NCBI RefSeq assembly: GCF_014805625.2
Contig: NW_023998567.1
Location: forward strand, 1,553,934 to 1,617,933
DNA length: 64,000 bases
Direction: 5' to 3'
Source of the DNA: Glossina fuscipes
Taxonomy: Eukaryota > Arthropoda > Insecta > Diptera > Glossinidae
A program made the translations under genes and the position numbers. Numbering within the stretch: the first letter of the stretch is position 1; each line of letters begins with the position of its first letter. The notes below the pieces were generated by a model. That model was given only the letters and a program-made list of their open reading frames with translations, ran no database searches and was not told the origin of the DNA. Below, piece after piece: positions 48,725 through 60,114 of this stretch.

Positions 48725-51700
48725 CTGCGTTACAGAAAAAGAAGTTGCATATGAACATAAGCCAATTTTTATATTTTTCTTTTGAGGGTTAAAAGAGTAG
48801 TGTTGTTTACGTATGATCTGACATTGTTTGAGTTAAACTCCTGGATTTTCGTATAAGAAATATAGCATTTCCGTTTTTGCGATGGTGTGCCATCGTCTTA
48901 AGGTGAAAAGTACGGAGACTCTACGCATCTTGCGCGTATTTCGCACCTACCATTCCAGAGCAACAAATTAAATTTCTTAAATATTTTTCCAACTACGAGC
49001 GAATCATCTTCATGTTATTTGACTATTCACTTGACTTTTCATTTCGTTATGAGGTACGTTTACATTATGTTTTTCATTGGCGGCAGTTCATATTCGTAGC
49101 CAAATTTGATGTAGGGTTAATAACTAAGATCTCCATTCTGTGCAAGCGCGAGCTAATTGACGAATGGGACAGAAGCATGGTTGGCCGAATGAGTAAGTGG
49201 CATTAACCCCACTGCTTACTTTTTCTAATCAAAGAAATAACTATTTTAAAGTATACGTACCACACGTCGTCTCTGTGCTACAAGCGGATGAACAAACTAG
49301 CTTAGCCTATATTCTTCAATGTTTTCTGCTTTCAAAAAACGTTACATAATTACAACTTGGCTAGAAAAAATACTTGCGTGTACAATGCGAAAATTATGCA
49401 CGTTGTATCTTCAAATGTTCACACGAAGTTCGCGAAATAGAAGCGAAATTCAGCCCTTAGTTCTGGCCCGTAGTTCGGTATTTCCTAATGTATATTATTT
49501 TATAAAAGTTCAATACAAATTACATCAATACATATATATATAGATGCAATGTAAAGAAGTCTTGCAACGTCTACATATATAAAATAACATAAATTCACCC
49601 AACACTTTCACAGTACAAATGTACCAAAATTGATTTAGTCGTGGAGTTTCCCCTTCTAGGCAACAACTGTTCAAATTATGCTAAACATCCCACAATTTCA
49701 TTCAACGTTTCATTCTCTCATTACCTTTTTGCTCATGCATCATATGTTTTGCGGCTGGATACATTGCGTCCGCATAAAATATAGAAAATGAGAAGCAAGT
49801 AAGAACCATAGTTTAATGTATGCAGGTGTTTATATAAAAAAATATGGGGCTTTAACGAACGTAATTTCTTTTTTATGTGAATTAATGTGAAACTTTCGAA
49901 ATCTTAAAAAAAAAAATTGAAAATAATAATTAAAGAAAAGTATTCTTAATTAATTCCTAATCCAATAACAATCGGTCCTATGGGGATTTCTTATGTGTTT
50001 ATATATGTACAAAAGAATATAAATGACGTTATAGTGGTCTGAGATCGCAAATGGTTGAAACTTGGTTAATTAAACGCGGATCTTATCATCATTAAACTGC
50101 GTTCTTGTAATATACGTACATTTGATAGAGTCATGTAGAAGTTTAGGTTCAAAAATATCACCGATTGGCTGATAACAAAAAAACTATTTTAGAATCTGGG
50201 ATCTCAGATGCTTGCTTCTAAACGACATGTAAACATCTCACTCGTCCATGTAAGAAAAATAATATATAGCAATAGTTGGACAAACTACTATCGACGTGGT
50301 TTAAATTAATAAAACTCATCGGTTTTCACATGATTGATATATCCTTACCAAAGGGGAAATAACAGAGAACAGAGTCTCTTCACGAATTTGTTAAATGCTT
50401 TCTTTCTGCCCGGATATTTTAAGCAATTGCATCAAAGACAAATGCAAAACTTGGAAATACAAGTCGCGAAATACACTGAACAACATCGTTCTTGCCCAGT
50501 GTGCGGCAATCGAATTGTTCCTTACATTTGGCTAATTAGCTGTCAATACTTCCCGAAAATCTCAAAACTTTGTGCATTTATTATTGTGCGCTTGACTCCG
50601 CTATATTACTTCTATATTTTCGCGCGGTTCTTTGAGGATTTGCTTTTTAATACGCACACACACATAAAAATTATTGATGGGTTAACACGGATTTATTTGT
50701 ACGTTATTGGAGATTCTAGATACATATGGCTATGGGTAAAAATTTATTTACAACTAAAAAACTTTGGGCAACTTCTTAGAATTTGCCTTGGTTTTGTACA
50801 CGGAAAAAATGGGAAATTGTTATACGGACGCACAAAATAACTTATTTTTTTATGTTTAAAATAATTTGCATTGCATATAGCGACCTAATTAACAAAGACA
50901 GAAAGTTATTCATTAGAAACAAAAGAAATTTAGCTGATGTGCTTAATTTGTTCCATACCCAAAGCAGATGTTTATCTCTGTTTTCTTCACGCTACGCCAT
51001 TTCGGCCAAAGAAAATTTATAAATATTGGCGATAGCACTTCCCGTCCGTAATATTGCCTTCTGTATTTTATAGAGCGCTTGAATAGATTGATTTTATAAT
51101 GCTTTGCTAGTTTTATTGACTTTTAAAACAGAAGATTGCATTGAAGATGTATGTATTAATTATTGCGGAAAAGTATTTTGCCTAAATATTTGCAAAACTT
51201 AACTCATTGAGACAACTAAGCGTATGTAAAATTTCAGACGTACTTTTTTGCCAATTTTAGAGTTTGTATTTTACTCAGCTTATCCTCCGGCCGAGTGGGA
51301 ATGATTTCTTGCAAAGCCTTGAATGCATCATTCAAGCTTTGAGTTCGTTGACGTTCTCGAACATTTGCCATCAAACGCTGTGTTTGAAAATCCTCAGCGT
51401 CTTCAATTTTATAAGTTTTTCGTTTTGCACGCTTTCTCGGCTTACGAAATGCTTTTAAGGTATAATTTTTTTCGTAGCTATCGCCAATGCCTGTTTCATC
51501 AACATGGTTGCCACCACAGGTTCTTGACTGGCGACCATATTCTGAGTCATCACGATCCGAACTGGAATAATTGCTGTCGTTTAGCGAGTTGGTTGTTTCA
51601 AACTGATCAAATGCAGATATAGTGATTTCTTTCTGGGAATGTGTTGAACCGCTGCCGCTGCCGTTGGATGGCCGGTTATTGTTTAGACTGCTGTTGGGGG

Positions 51701-52457
51701 CTTGGTGTTGCATTTGCTGAAAATTGTATTTCATGTCTTGATTGTTGTCATTGATCTCGTCACTTGCAATATTGAACTGTGATCCGTTTGTGTTATTAGT
51801 GAGAATGCCTGCTTTAGACGGCTTTATTTCAATTACAGTGGTTGGTATAAGTTCTGTAAAAAACTTGTGGTCTCGACTATACTGCGCTTGACAGTTCGTG
51901 TGTTGCAATGGTGCCGGCGACTTTTTATTTTCCTGCAAAAATTGGTGGCCTCCATAATCTAAATCTCGTCCACGTTTTACATTTCCATTGACGTGACAAA
52001 GATGAGATTGATAATTACAGTCATTATTAAGCTCCTCCGGTAAAACGTTACCGGCTATCACAACGCGAGAGGAAATATCTTGCGTGTTTGCTATTGAAGT
52101 AATGCTGTTACTGCTAGTTGTGCCAGTGCTAAGTTCATTTGGCATATGATAATCTGCATCGTTTTTTTCGGCCATCACATCATAGGAAATGTAAATAGCA
52201 TCAGGCAACATTTGCTGTCGCGTTATGTGAAGGTGTGTTGGTTCTTGAGGATGTTGGCGTAAGAGTTGGAATTGGGACCCATACGAATTATGCATGGAGA
52301 CGTCGTAAGTCTCCTGTGGATTGGTGTTATGAGCGGAATGCAGGCATGATTGCGTATCTGGTTGAGTTAGTCTATCGACATTATGCTGCATTATATTTGG
52401 TAAAGATTTATCACTGATATCAAGAAACACTTTGGGCGATGCCGATCGCGATGACAT
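48475..52457 (-). CDS. twi: twist, mesoderm bHLH transcription factor (two coding exons)
   Basis: Twist is a nuclear bHLH activator that binds E-boxes as a dimer and specifies mesoderm in the fly embryo. Joining 52457-51244 to 48724-48475 gives 1464 nt, or 487 residues plus stop, close to the 490 residues I recall for Drosophila Twist. The N-terminus has the conserved SPKVFLDIS and LPNIM blocks. Residues about 50-350 are low complexity, rich in N, S, Q, H and T. The basic region starts near residue 361 ([14 protein letters not shown]), and the HLH runs across the intron to YIDFLCRIL at residues 406-414. The C-terminal WR motif (twist box), [12 protein letters not shown], is at 467-478. The start ATG at 52457 was chosen because the conserved N-terminal block begins right there. 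The frame is intact, the splice sites are canonical, and I recognise no transposon in the gene. The bHLH sequence and the WR motif together separate Twist from other bHLH families. Confidence 0.96.
48725..51243 (-). other. twi: twist intron (2519 bp)
   Basis: This is a phase 2 intron bounded by GTACGT (51243) and CGCAG (48725). It interrupts helix 2 of the bHLH at the codon before YIDF. I recognise no transposon inside it, unlike most of the window. It contains a 168-codon open frame on the opposite strand (50334-50840), listed separately. Confidence 0.9.
50334..50840 (+). other. 168-codon open frame antisense inside the twist intron, unrecognised
   Basis: The open frame starts at ATG 50334 and encodes 168 residues. 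It includes a CPVCGNR motif near residue 55 and several hydrophobic aromatic stretches after it. It is one of the longer uninterrupted frames in a very AT-rich window, where stop codons are frequent. I do not recognise a family, and the composition (many F, Y, I, L) looks like translated AT-rich DNA. It is either a chance frame or a nested gene; chance is more likely. Confidence 0.15.
51244..52457 (-). CDS. twi: twist coding exon 1
   Basis: This exon encodes residues 1-404 plus two bases of codon 405: the transactivation and low-complexity region, the basic region, helix 1, the loop and most of helix 2. It ends at ...GCA AAA AA followed by the strong donor GTACGT at 51243-51238. Without splicing the frame reads only three more residues (K, Y, V) and stops at TGA (51236-51234), so the donor placement is needed to restore helix 2. 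The intron falls in phase 2 inside the codon just before the YIDF block. Confidence 0.95.
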
Positions 52458-53671
52458 TATATGATAAAAACTGATTCAAATTATTGTATATTCCGTATGG
52501 GATGTTTTTCAATGGTGAAAATATCTTTGAAATAACGCAAGCACTAACCGATTACAAGTACATATAAAAATCAACTGAATTTAATATCATCAGAAAGCAG
52601 AGAGCAAAACGTAAAAGTAGACGAAGTAGAACTTATTCACTATTCGTTTATATTTGAAAATACTCTTCTCTCTTTCTATTAATTATAAACGATCTTAATT
52701 TTTTGTGTTTGAACAGAGTGAGATAAATGTATACTTACAGAAGAAGAAGATTTACATATTTATTTTCTATAAAATGTGCCTTCTGCGAGTATGAAATACA
52801 TCTATGCAAATGTACACACATATACAAGCATCATAAACTAACATGCGCCCACAAACACATTCACAAAAAATTCTGTTAATTTGTTCAAAAGAGAACCATT
52901 GAGGGTAGCTGCGAGCTATTTATTGCACACTCACAATTGGGTAATATAAGGGGTTGGTTTCTTTATTGGACGACAATGTTTATTAGTATTTGTATGTGAA
53001 AATGTATGTAAATGTAAATGTATTGGAAGTAATTGGCAGTAGTCAATGGGATATCTTACTCCATTGATCTTTTCTTTACAGCGATGGTGTTAGGTTAAGT
53101 AATTGTTATGTGTAGTTTTTTACCGACAGCATAATACGAACTAAATAGGTTTCTGTATATATTCTTTGGATTTTAATATTAAAGATAACTAAATAGGGAA
53201 AACAGAAAAAATTACACGTAGGTAAAACAGGAAAGCGGAATTTTTCCAACGATTCCGACACGGAAATATATGTCAGCGTTTGCATTTGTTGTTAGGAGTT
53301 GTTGTTAGGAGTTTGTTTTCAAGCACTTTTTTTTTGCATTGCTTCCTCACTTAGACCTTATAAAGCTAAAAATGCAAAATACCATCAATCCGTTTATTTT
53401 TCGATCGGTCTGTTTAAGAGCGACCCGAAACACATTCTAGGATATCAAATTTAACGGTACATTCCCCTCTTTTTATACCCACCACCCATAGACCAATTAA
53501 GTCCCGGCGTGACAAATGTGATGATATCATCTTCATTATCAAACCGCTCACCACAATACATGCAGATCATCAGGTTAGCAAGACTGCGCCTTAGACACAC
53601 TAACACTAACCTTAAAAACAAATCTAAATTCTCTGAAAATGTTATTAAGAGTGGGAGCATTACAAGTCTGT
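52458..53671. other. upstream region of twist, no gene or transposon recognised
   Basis: This 1.2 kb contains no long open frame and no recognisable mobile element. It should hold the twist 5'UTR and promoter. TATA-like and Inr-like strings occur but none has convincing spacing, so no core promoter is called. A candidate Rel-family site is listed separately. The short frame at 53451-53765 overlaps its end and the following repeat and is not supported. Confidence 0.5.
53237..53247 (-). promoter_or_regulatory. candidate Dorsal/NF-kB-type site upstream of twist
   Basis: The minus strand reads GGAAAAATTCC, an 11-bp near-palindromic Rel-type site, 780 bp upstream of the twist start codon. In Drosophila, twist is a direct ventral target of Dorsal through such sites upstream of the promoter. 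Only one clear match was seen by eye, so chance is possible. Confidence 0.3.
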
Positions 53672-54470
53672 AGCTCACGCGGAGACTACTTAGCAGGTCA
53701 AGAAATATTCCAGTCGAAATTATGCCAGTTCCATTCATGGAAGGCGCAAACGAATGAAAACACATGAGGAGAATAGGACTTATGTCTATGTACCAAAATG
53801 ATCATTAGATCAAATAAGCAAAAAAATATAAATTGCTGTAGGAAAACTTAAATTTACATGTAGTGCACGATGAATGCAAACGAAACGAAGTAAAAGCTCT
53901 TGTTTCGCAAAGTATTATGCAAAACCCAATGACCATAAATTACGACGCATAACAAACTAATAATAGTAGAAATTGTAGTTAAAAGTGATGGATATTTCTA
54001 TATAATACAGAAAAATAAAAATCACAATCAGCATATTGAACATTTACAGAAATATAACTGACAATTTCAGTTCTAAATGGAGATTTATTTCGTTATTTTG
54101 CCACAATGGCGAAAAAAGGATGTGCTTTGTTCAGATTTCTATTGAAATGATTGCACCATCGTTAGCTGATGCCATGCCAATAACTCCACGATTTACGAAC
54201 TTTATTTTACGCATCATTGAAGGACGGAATACAATCATTTTGTCAAAACGCGTGCAACGTCCGAAAGAAAGGTTCATAGAGGCTGCAAAATGTATACATT
54301 CTTCATCAGTATCAAATTTTAAGTCGATTTGAGCATATCCGCTTGTCCATCTGTGTAATATCTGCGGTAGACGTTCTCTTGGCCACAAAAATTAGGTTTT
54401 CGGTTTCGAATTTGGCAACGATACTATCGGTTCTTGTACGCGGGTTGATATTGAAAATGGGCAAAATAAA
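53672..54470 (+). repeat. DINE-like dispersed repeat (pair of 4.3 kb)
   Basis: Matches 4251-5060 in order: CTTAGCAGGTCAAG, ATTCCAGT, AATAGTAGAAATTGTAGTT, CAGAAAAATAAAAATCACAA, CTCCACGATTTACGAAC and CATTTTGTCAAAACGCGTGC. It retains the AAGTCGATTTGAGCATATCC and GCTTGTCCATCTGTG core that is deleted in the 4.3 kb copy. Frames at 54036-54332 and 54131-54388 read through it in opposite directions and are not genes. Confidence 0.6.
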
Positions 54471-56089
54471 TGAAAGGACACGACCAAAGGGTGTTATCGA
54501 TTATTTCAATTTTTCATGTGTCTTTTTTAAGAAAAAGGCTCCGGTGCAAAAAGACGTCCACAGCTTGAATGTAATTTCCTTACTTGTTTTCTTGTCAAAT
54601 TTATTTCGAAAAAAACTTAAAGAACTTGGTAGATTTACCTGCTATCAGCACAAATTTAAAAATTAAAAATTTTTACCTCAGCTGTCCTACAAAACAACAA
54701 TCGCGAAATGTTGTTGCAAGCACACGCATGCCCTGATGCAAGCCAATGTTCAGTTTTCGCCTCCACTTAGCGCTTGCCTACATTATCGTACTATTAAAGT
54801 GCAAAAATTTCGAGTTTTTCATAAGCTTGTGATATACGAATGTACGCATACAGACCCAACAAATCACGTATAATGTTTATTTAAAAAAAAGACAATTATT
54901 GCTTAAGCGTTTCGCGCGGAATGTTGGAACTTGTCTTAATACTACTAATCCTGGTAATGTCAGTTATATCTGTATATCTGTATTGCTTCGTATCGTGTGC
55001 AGATATGTAGATATATGATATTCATTTTAGGACACTCTTCTCCTTAATTATGCATGCACATGTCCTATGACTTGAATGTTATATAATACGTGGTAATAAT
55101 AGGAGGAGTCATTAAAGGATATGAGATGGCGCGAAGATAATTTTCCTTTTGATTTCTCGGATGTAAGGTTTTTACGATAAGGTGTAACTAGAAAGAAAGG
55201 TTTATAGATACATAGATACATAGATCGGTTTGCAAAAAATACCCTATATTTTTTAAGGGTTGTATCTTCGTCGAAAATGTCTTTGCTAGGACATGCCTTG
55301 TTAGGATTTATTATGAAATAAAAAGCAAACAAGTAAAGTAAATATGAAAATTAAACCATATAAGCGTGCGTGCACATATAAAACAACTTAAGCCTATATT
55401 TACATTCACAAAACCAAAAAAGCTAAGTTATTGCTACTGAATCTCACGCATAATTACAGCACAAACACTGAAAGAACCTAATGTTCAAATCGTGCTATAA
55501 CAATTTTCAGAAACATTGCGGAACACCCTTTTCGATATATCGTGAAAAGTTCTGAAACCTATTAGAAAGTCCCACGGCCCCTCTACATACATAAGCAAAA
55601 ACATTAATGCCTTAATAATATGATAATATATTACAGTATTTAATATATTTTATAATATGTTGCATATATTATTGTATTGTATTTTTGGCACTAAATGGAA
55701 AATGTTGCATTAACGTTGCTAATGAAACGTTCGATCTTACAAAAACATTACAAATATATAGGATAGGCAAAAACATTGTAAATACATAATGCAATTGCAT
55801 GTAGAATTTTTAATTTTCATCTTTCTCTGCTCGCCCGTTTTTACCTTTGAAATTTTGATTTAAACATTTTTTATGAATAAATTTGCCTTTTCTATTCTAA
55901 ATACTATTATTTTTCTATATATTTGCATATTTATTGCCAAAAAATTTATATTACAATTATTCTTCCCGATTTTTATTATACATGCATATCCTGTTAATGT
56001 TATTGAAAGAAAAATATTATTATAATTATTTCCAATTTCTATATTTTTATCAATGTTTGTTTGGCTTTGCCCAAAATGTCATATCAACA
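54471..56089. other. no gene recognised
   Basis: Short TACATAGA triplication near 55206-55226. The frames at 54343-54666 and 55048-55332 lack motifs. The last 500 bp are very AT-rich. Confidence 0.4.
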
Positions 56090-56200
56090 AAATTAACTCG
56101 ATCATGATCCGGTGCGGTATTGAACCAAGCGCTACAACTAAGTTAACGCTTCAACCGTAGGCCTAAACCAACTGCGCCGCTGCGTTGATATGTGTTCTTC
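56090..56200 (-). repeat. tRNA-like sequence, probable head of a second SINE type
   Basis: The minus strand reads AGCGGCGCAGTTGGTTTAGG (A-box-like TGGNNNAGTGG class), then CTTGGTTCAATACCGCACC (B-box-like), about 45 bases apart, as in a tRNA gene. It is followed by GGGCAAAGCCAAAC and an AATAAT-rich tail near 56010. A real tRNA acceptor stem could not be closed by eye, so a SINE or tRNA pseudogene is favoured over a functional tRNA. Confidence 0.4.
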
Positions 56201-56625
56201 TGTTCGAAACTGTTATGTATGCTTCGTATGCACTGTTATTCTATTTGATTTAAATGTTTTTGTTCCATATGCAGTTTTCAATGCCTTTATGTACACGTCT
56301 AAAAACTCCCATGGAAAAATGCCGCTTGATGTCTGACCTGCAAGGGCATTTCTTCTCGACGCCACTTCATCGAGTTAGAAATTTGCAGATCAAGCTTTTT
56401 GTACCAGTTGGATTGTAGAAATGCAAACGTATTTACACCTTCTTAACTTTTTTGTCGTATAGTACAAGTCCAAATGTTTGATACTAACGACATTTTTTAT
56501 TTTTTAATATTAAAAAAAACGTAAACATATATAAAAAAAATAAAGATACCTAAATAAAATAAAGGAAATATATATATAAAAATATATGCAAGTGCAGAAT
56601 GCCAAAGAGACGAGCGCTCTAAAAA

Positions 56626-56845
56626 TGCATTGTGCGTGGCAGTGAAGGCTACAAAAAAAGAGAAGCGATTCGTTTGTGCAAATTCCCAAAGCTACTCGAT
56701 TACAGAAGCAATTGGTGTGAAAATTTTGGGATTGTAATCCAAGCTCTTAATCCTTCGTTTAGAATTCGTAGCCGTCATCTCAACCATCAACTATTAGGGA
56801 AGATCTACTTGCGTAAGCATACTATTCCAACACCGAACTTAGGTA
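56626..56845 (+). pseudogene. THAP-type zinc-finger domain relic
   Basis: The frame starting at TGC 56626 reads CIVRGS, IRLCKFPK, WCENFGI, FRIRSRHLNHQLLGKIYL and HTIPTPNLG. This is the THAP order (CxxxGC ... FP ... W ... CSxHF ... AVPTxNL), a DNA-binding domain of host regulators and of P-element and Kolobok-like transposases. The second Cys is Ser (RGS) and the third is Arg (RIRSRH), so zinc binding should be lost. A stop lies just upstream (56620-56622) and no continuation was recognised after PNLG. Confidence 0.6.
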
Positions 56846-57130
56846 TATATTCTTTTGCCCACTTAGTGCAAGTTTCAATAGTATTAATATCCTTTCTACG
56901 CTTTGTAGTTTCTCCACTTTTTATGTACTAAAATAAAAAAATTTATGTATATAATATAATAAATTTAAAGAGGATCTTAACAATATTTATATACATTTTT
57001 TAAGATAGGTTAAAAATAAAACTATGCAATGTATGCACAACTTGCACTTGCAATATCATTTCCTCAACAAAGCTCAATCATTCGCTTCAGCACATTCATT
57101 ATATTCATAAATGAACTTCGTTTCAAAAGT

Positions 57131-58850
57131 TTAGACGTTGCTGTAGCCGTAATATTCTGCTACCTTGGTTATCTTATTGATAACTATCACCAATGATTTC
57201 CATTTACTTGAGTAGACATAATCAATGTACACGTCATACAAAACTCTAGTGTAAGTAAGTGGATTGTCGTGAATAATATAATTGCGAGCAACATTAACAG
57301 CGAAATGCCTGACTTTTTCATTTTTTGCCAAGAGATAACTTAAAATATAGGTTATTATCTCGTCACCGAATCACTTTTTCTCTGCGTCGGGAGAGGTATC
57401 AATGAGAGATAAACAATCTTCATATTTTATGTAAAAGTTATCTCGTTTTCCTACAACGTAATTGATGGTGCTATTTTAGCAAAGTATCTATATTCTTTAA
57501 ATAAATGTTTTCCCCTTTTGTCGTATAGATCTACCTTTTTCTAGAACAGGAGAAAGAAGAGTTCGTGCCCTTGAGTTTTTATTTTAGTTAACTGATTTAA
57601 AACTTTAACTAATATTAACTAATATTAAAACTTTTTCCATGTTTTCGCGAATGCTGATATTGTTCTGATCTATCCTTTTATCTGAAGGTGCTTCTTTTCG
57701 AAATATTATATTAAAGGGCGGATTATTAAAAAATACCTAAATAAATAAGTAAATAAATAAATACCTGCTTAATTTCACTATTTACGTTTAGTGCATCAGT
57801 AAATCTACCGAATTTAATCCTGACTACGCCGTAGTCAACTTTGAAGATTATATTATTTCTCACTTCGTCAAACCAACCTTCTACGACACCATTACTCAAT
57901 GACTTACTTTGGCTGTCACATATTAGAGAAACCCACAAGAACAAATATGGCGCGGAGTGCTTCAAAAAATATTCTATACCCTCTGGTGAATAAAACGGGT
58001 TACTAATGTTAAAATCTTCGAATAAACTATTAACCTCGTCATAAATTCTATGCTTCGATCTGCATATTACGGACTATCCTGCGACGTTGAAAATTTAACT
58101 GTGTTATCCGTGCCTTCTCTCTTTTCCTTGAAAATTTCTAAGTTTAAACTTCTGTGCACATCTCAGGCAGACAACTTTAAAAAGTTTGGAAGATGCTTTT
58201 CCATATAAAATTATTGCAAAATGCCTAAATCAAAACTTGAATGTATAATATGAAGTGACGTAGAGGGAAAATTTAAAATACCGCCGTCCCCTTTTTTATT
58301 TACGCTTCCTACTTTCAATTTTTGAATGCGACTACATACATTTTTTTTAATTGGCATAACATAATTTAAAAATTATTTTTTTCGTCACTGCACTTTCATT
58401 TCTCTCTAGCTTTTTATAACAAAAATTGAAATAAGAAATTATATGGCACCTATTCCAGTGAAGTCTTAGTCCATTGATCTAAATGCCATATTAAACCTCC
58501 TTTATTATCTTCCTTGTATATATAGCTCGTATCGTTATTTGATTTCCCGAAAATAAGCCAACTTCGCACCTTTCTGGAAGATATCGAAAAAAGTGGTGAT
58601 TCTCGGTTATATTTTTTCCATATTGCTTTCTCAAATGCTCCAAATCATCCCTACATAAATCGTTCTAATCATTTTGCTTCGTATTTTTCTATAGACGCCC
58701 TCCGACTTAACTACAGCTAAATTGTAGGCCTCCGAATCGTCATTGTCTAATTTATTTAAAAAATTTACCGGGCTTTACTTTGGAAGAATATTTTTCATAT
58801 CTTCCCCGAAAAGTGTTCGTTTATACACTCTTACTTGATAGTTTTAAGAA
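57131..58850 (-). pseudogene. decayed unknown protein-coding region
   Basis: On the minus strand there are at least four protein-like blocks in one direction. 58830-58640 includes RVYKRTLFGEDMKNI, DNDDSEAYNLAVVK and GVYRKIRSKMI. 58644-58450, in another frame, includes FEKAIWKKYNRESPLF, KVRSWLIFGKSNN and KGGLIWHLDQWTKTSLE. 58060-57760 includes RIYDEVNSLFEDF, YFLKHSAPYLFLWVS and SNGVVEGWFDEVRNNI. 57331-57131 includes HDNPLTYTRVLYDVYIDY. Even composition and W/D/E/K-rich blocks differ sharply from chance frames here. I do not recognise the family; a domesticated or extinct DNA-transposon protein is a guess. The third block is followed by CAG-GTATTT, a possible splice donor. Confidence 0.45.
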
Positions 58851-60114
58851 AGGTGTGATTGAAAACTCCTCTAGTTATAAAATACCATTGAATTTCACAA
58901 AGCCCTAATAATTTACTGAAAAAAATTTGTTTCAAATCTCAATCAGATGATTTTATTTACCTATACTTTGTATGACACTATATATTTCAAAAGTTTTCGC
59001 ATAAATGAAAAATGTTAGATTAGATCTTTAGCTTTATATTGGTTTAGAAACCCTACCTATATGTAATTACTTAAAATGATAAAAAAATGGTTAGAGCTTA
59101 AATCTATTCCCTAATGGACTATCATATAAAAAGATAAATAAAATAGGTGCAAAAAAAAGGTTTTGCTCATGGTCCCTCTTGTGTCAGTGAATGTGTTATT
59201 ATCAGTGCTTCACAGAGAATTGCATATGTAACCGTCCTTTCCAGTTTTCTAATATTTTTCCATTAGAGAATGAAAGTGACATTAGACTAAAGTTTAAGAT
59301 GAAAAATTGAAAATTTATTAAAACAAATTGAAAGAAGTGATGATCAAAAAAAGGGCAGTCAATACTGCCTATTTCCAAAATTTGCCTTGTGACTGATACA
59401 CTTGCTACATTATAAATTCATAAATTTATTCCTGCAGTGCAACTTAAACTGGGTATAGCTTCGCTTTGTGGACTTTTTACTCACACACACGTGACACAAA
59501 TGCACCTTGTTTCAACAAAAGTGGAAATATTCAGATTTTTGGTCCTTTTTTATTTTTTTATGCTGAATGTAAATTCGGTCACCGCTAGTAATAATTTTCT
59601 CACCCATATTTAGTGTCCCATTAATAGGTTTCAAAATCCGGTTCGCTGAGTGTTATGGACGTGTAAGATTGATCACTAAATTTTTTCGATAATATTTGCA
59701 TCGCCATTGAACCTGCGTTAGCTGTGGCATGGGGCCCAACTGTGATTCGGGACATACTAGCCCAACACAAGAAAAAGTAATTATTTGGTAAATAGATGTG
59801 GCAAAATGTGGCATTGTTTTCGAATTGTTTGCATTGTTGAAGGACCACACTACAAGTAGCTGAAACCAGAATTGAAAATAGAATTATTGATGCGCTCCAT
59901 TCAATCTCCATTGCATAATCATTCAAGTACATTCAACAATCGGATAAGAAATCACGGAGCACTAGTCGCTGAGCTTTTTACTTGTGTCTTTCTTAAAAAA
60001 TTGCTCAGGAGTTCAAGTTAAGTCTCATATGCCGAAGTATAATATTTGAATAGAACTTAACGTTCTTGTCTACTGGAATAATGTTGTTTTTTTTTTATAT
60101 TTTACTATTATTAT
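58851..60114. other. no gene recognised
   Basis: A 103-codon minus frame (59621-59932) starts with a hydrophobic stretch resembling a signal or membrane segment and is followed by a serine/threonine-rich part. No family is recognised and there is no supporting context. Confidence 0.3.

Noticed and set aside
51264..51622. Plus-strand frames over the bHLH region
   Set aside because: Shadows of the intact twist exon 1 on the minus strand.
54036..54388. Overlapping 98-codon plus and 85-codon minus frames
   Set aside because: They are opposite readings of the same DINE-like repeat; no coding conservation against the 4.3 kb copy.
59621..59932. 103-codon minus frame with a possible signal peptide
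   Set aside because: No family, no splice evidence and no neighbouring exon; the hydrophobic start alone is not enough.
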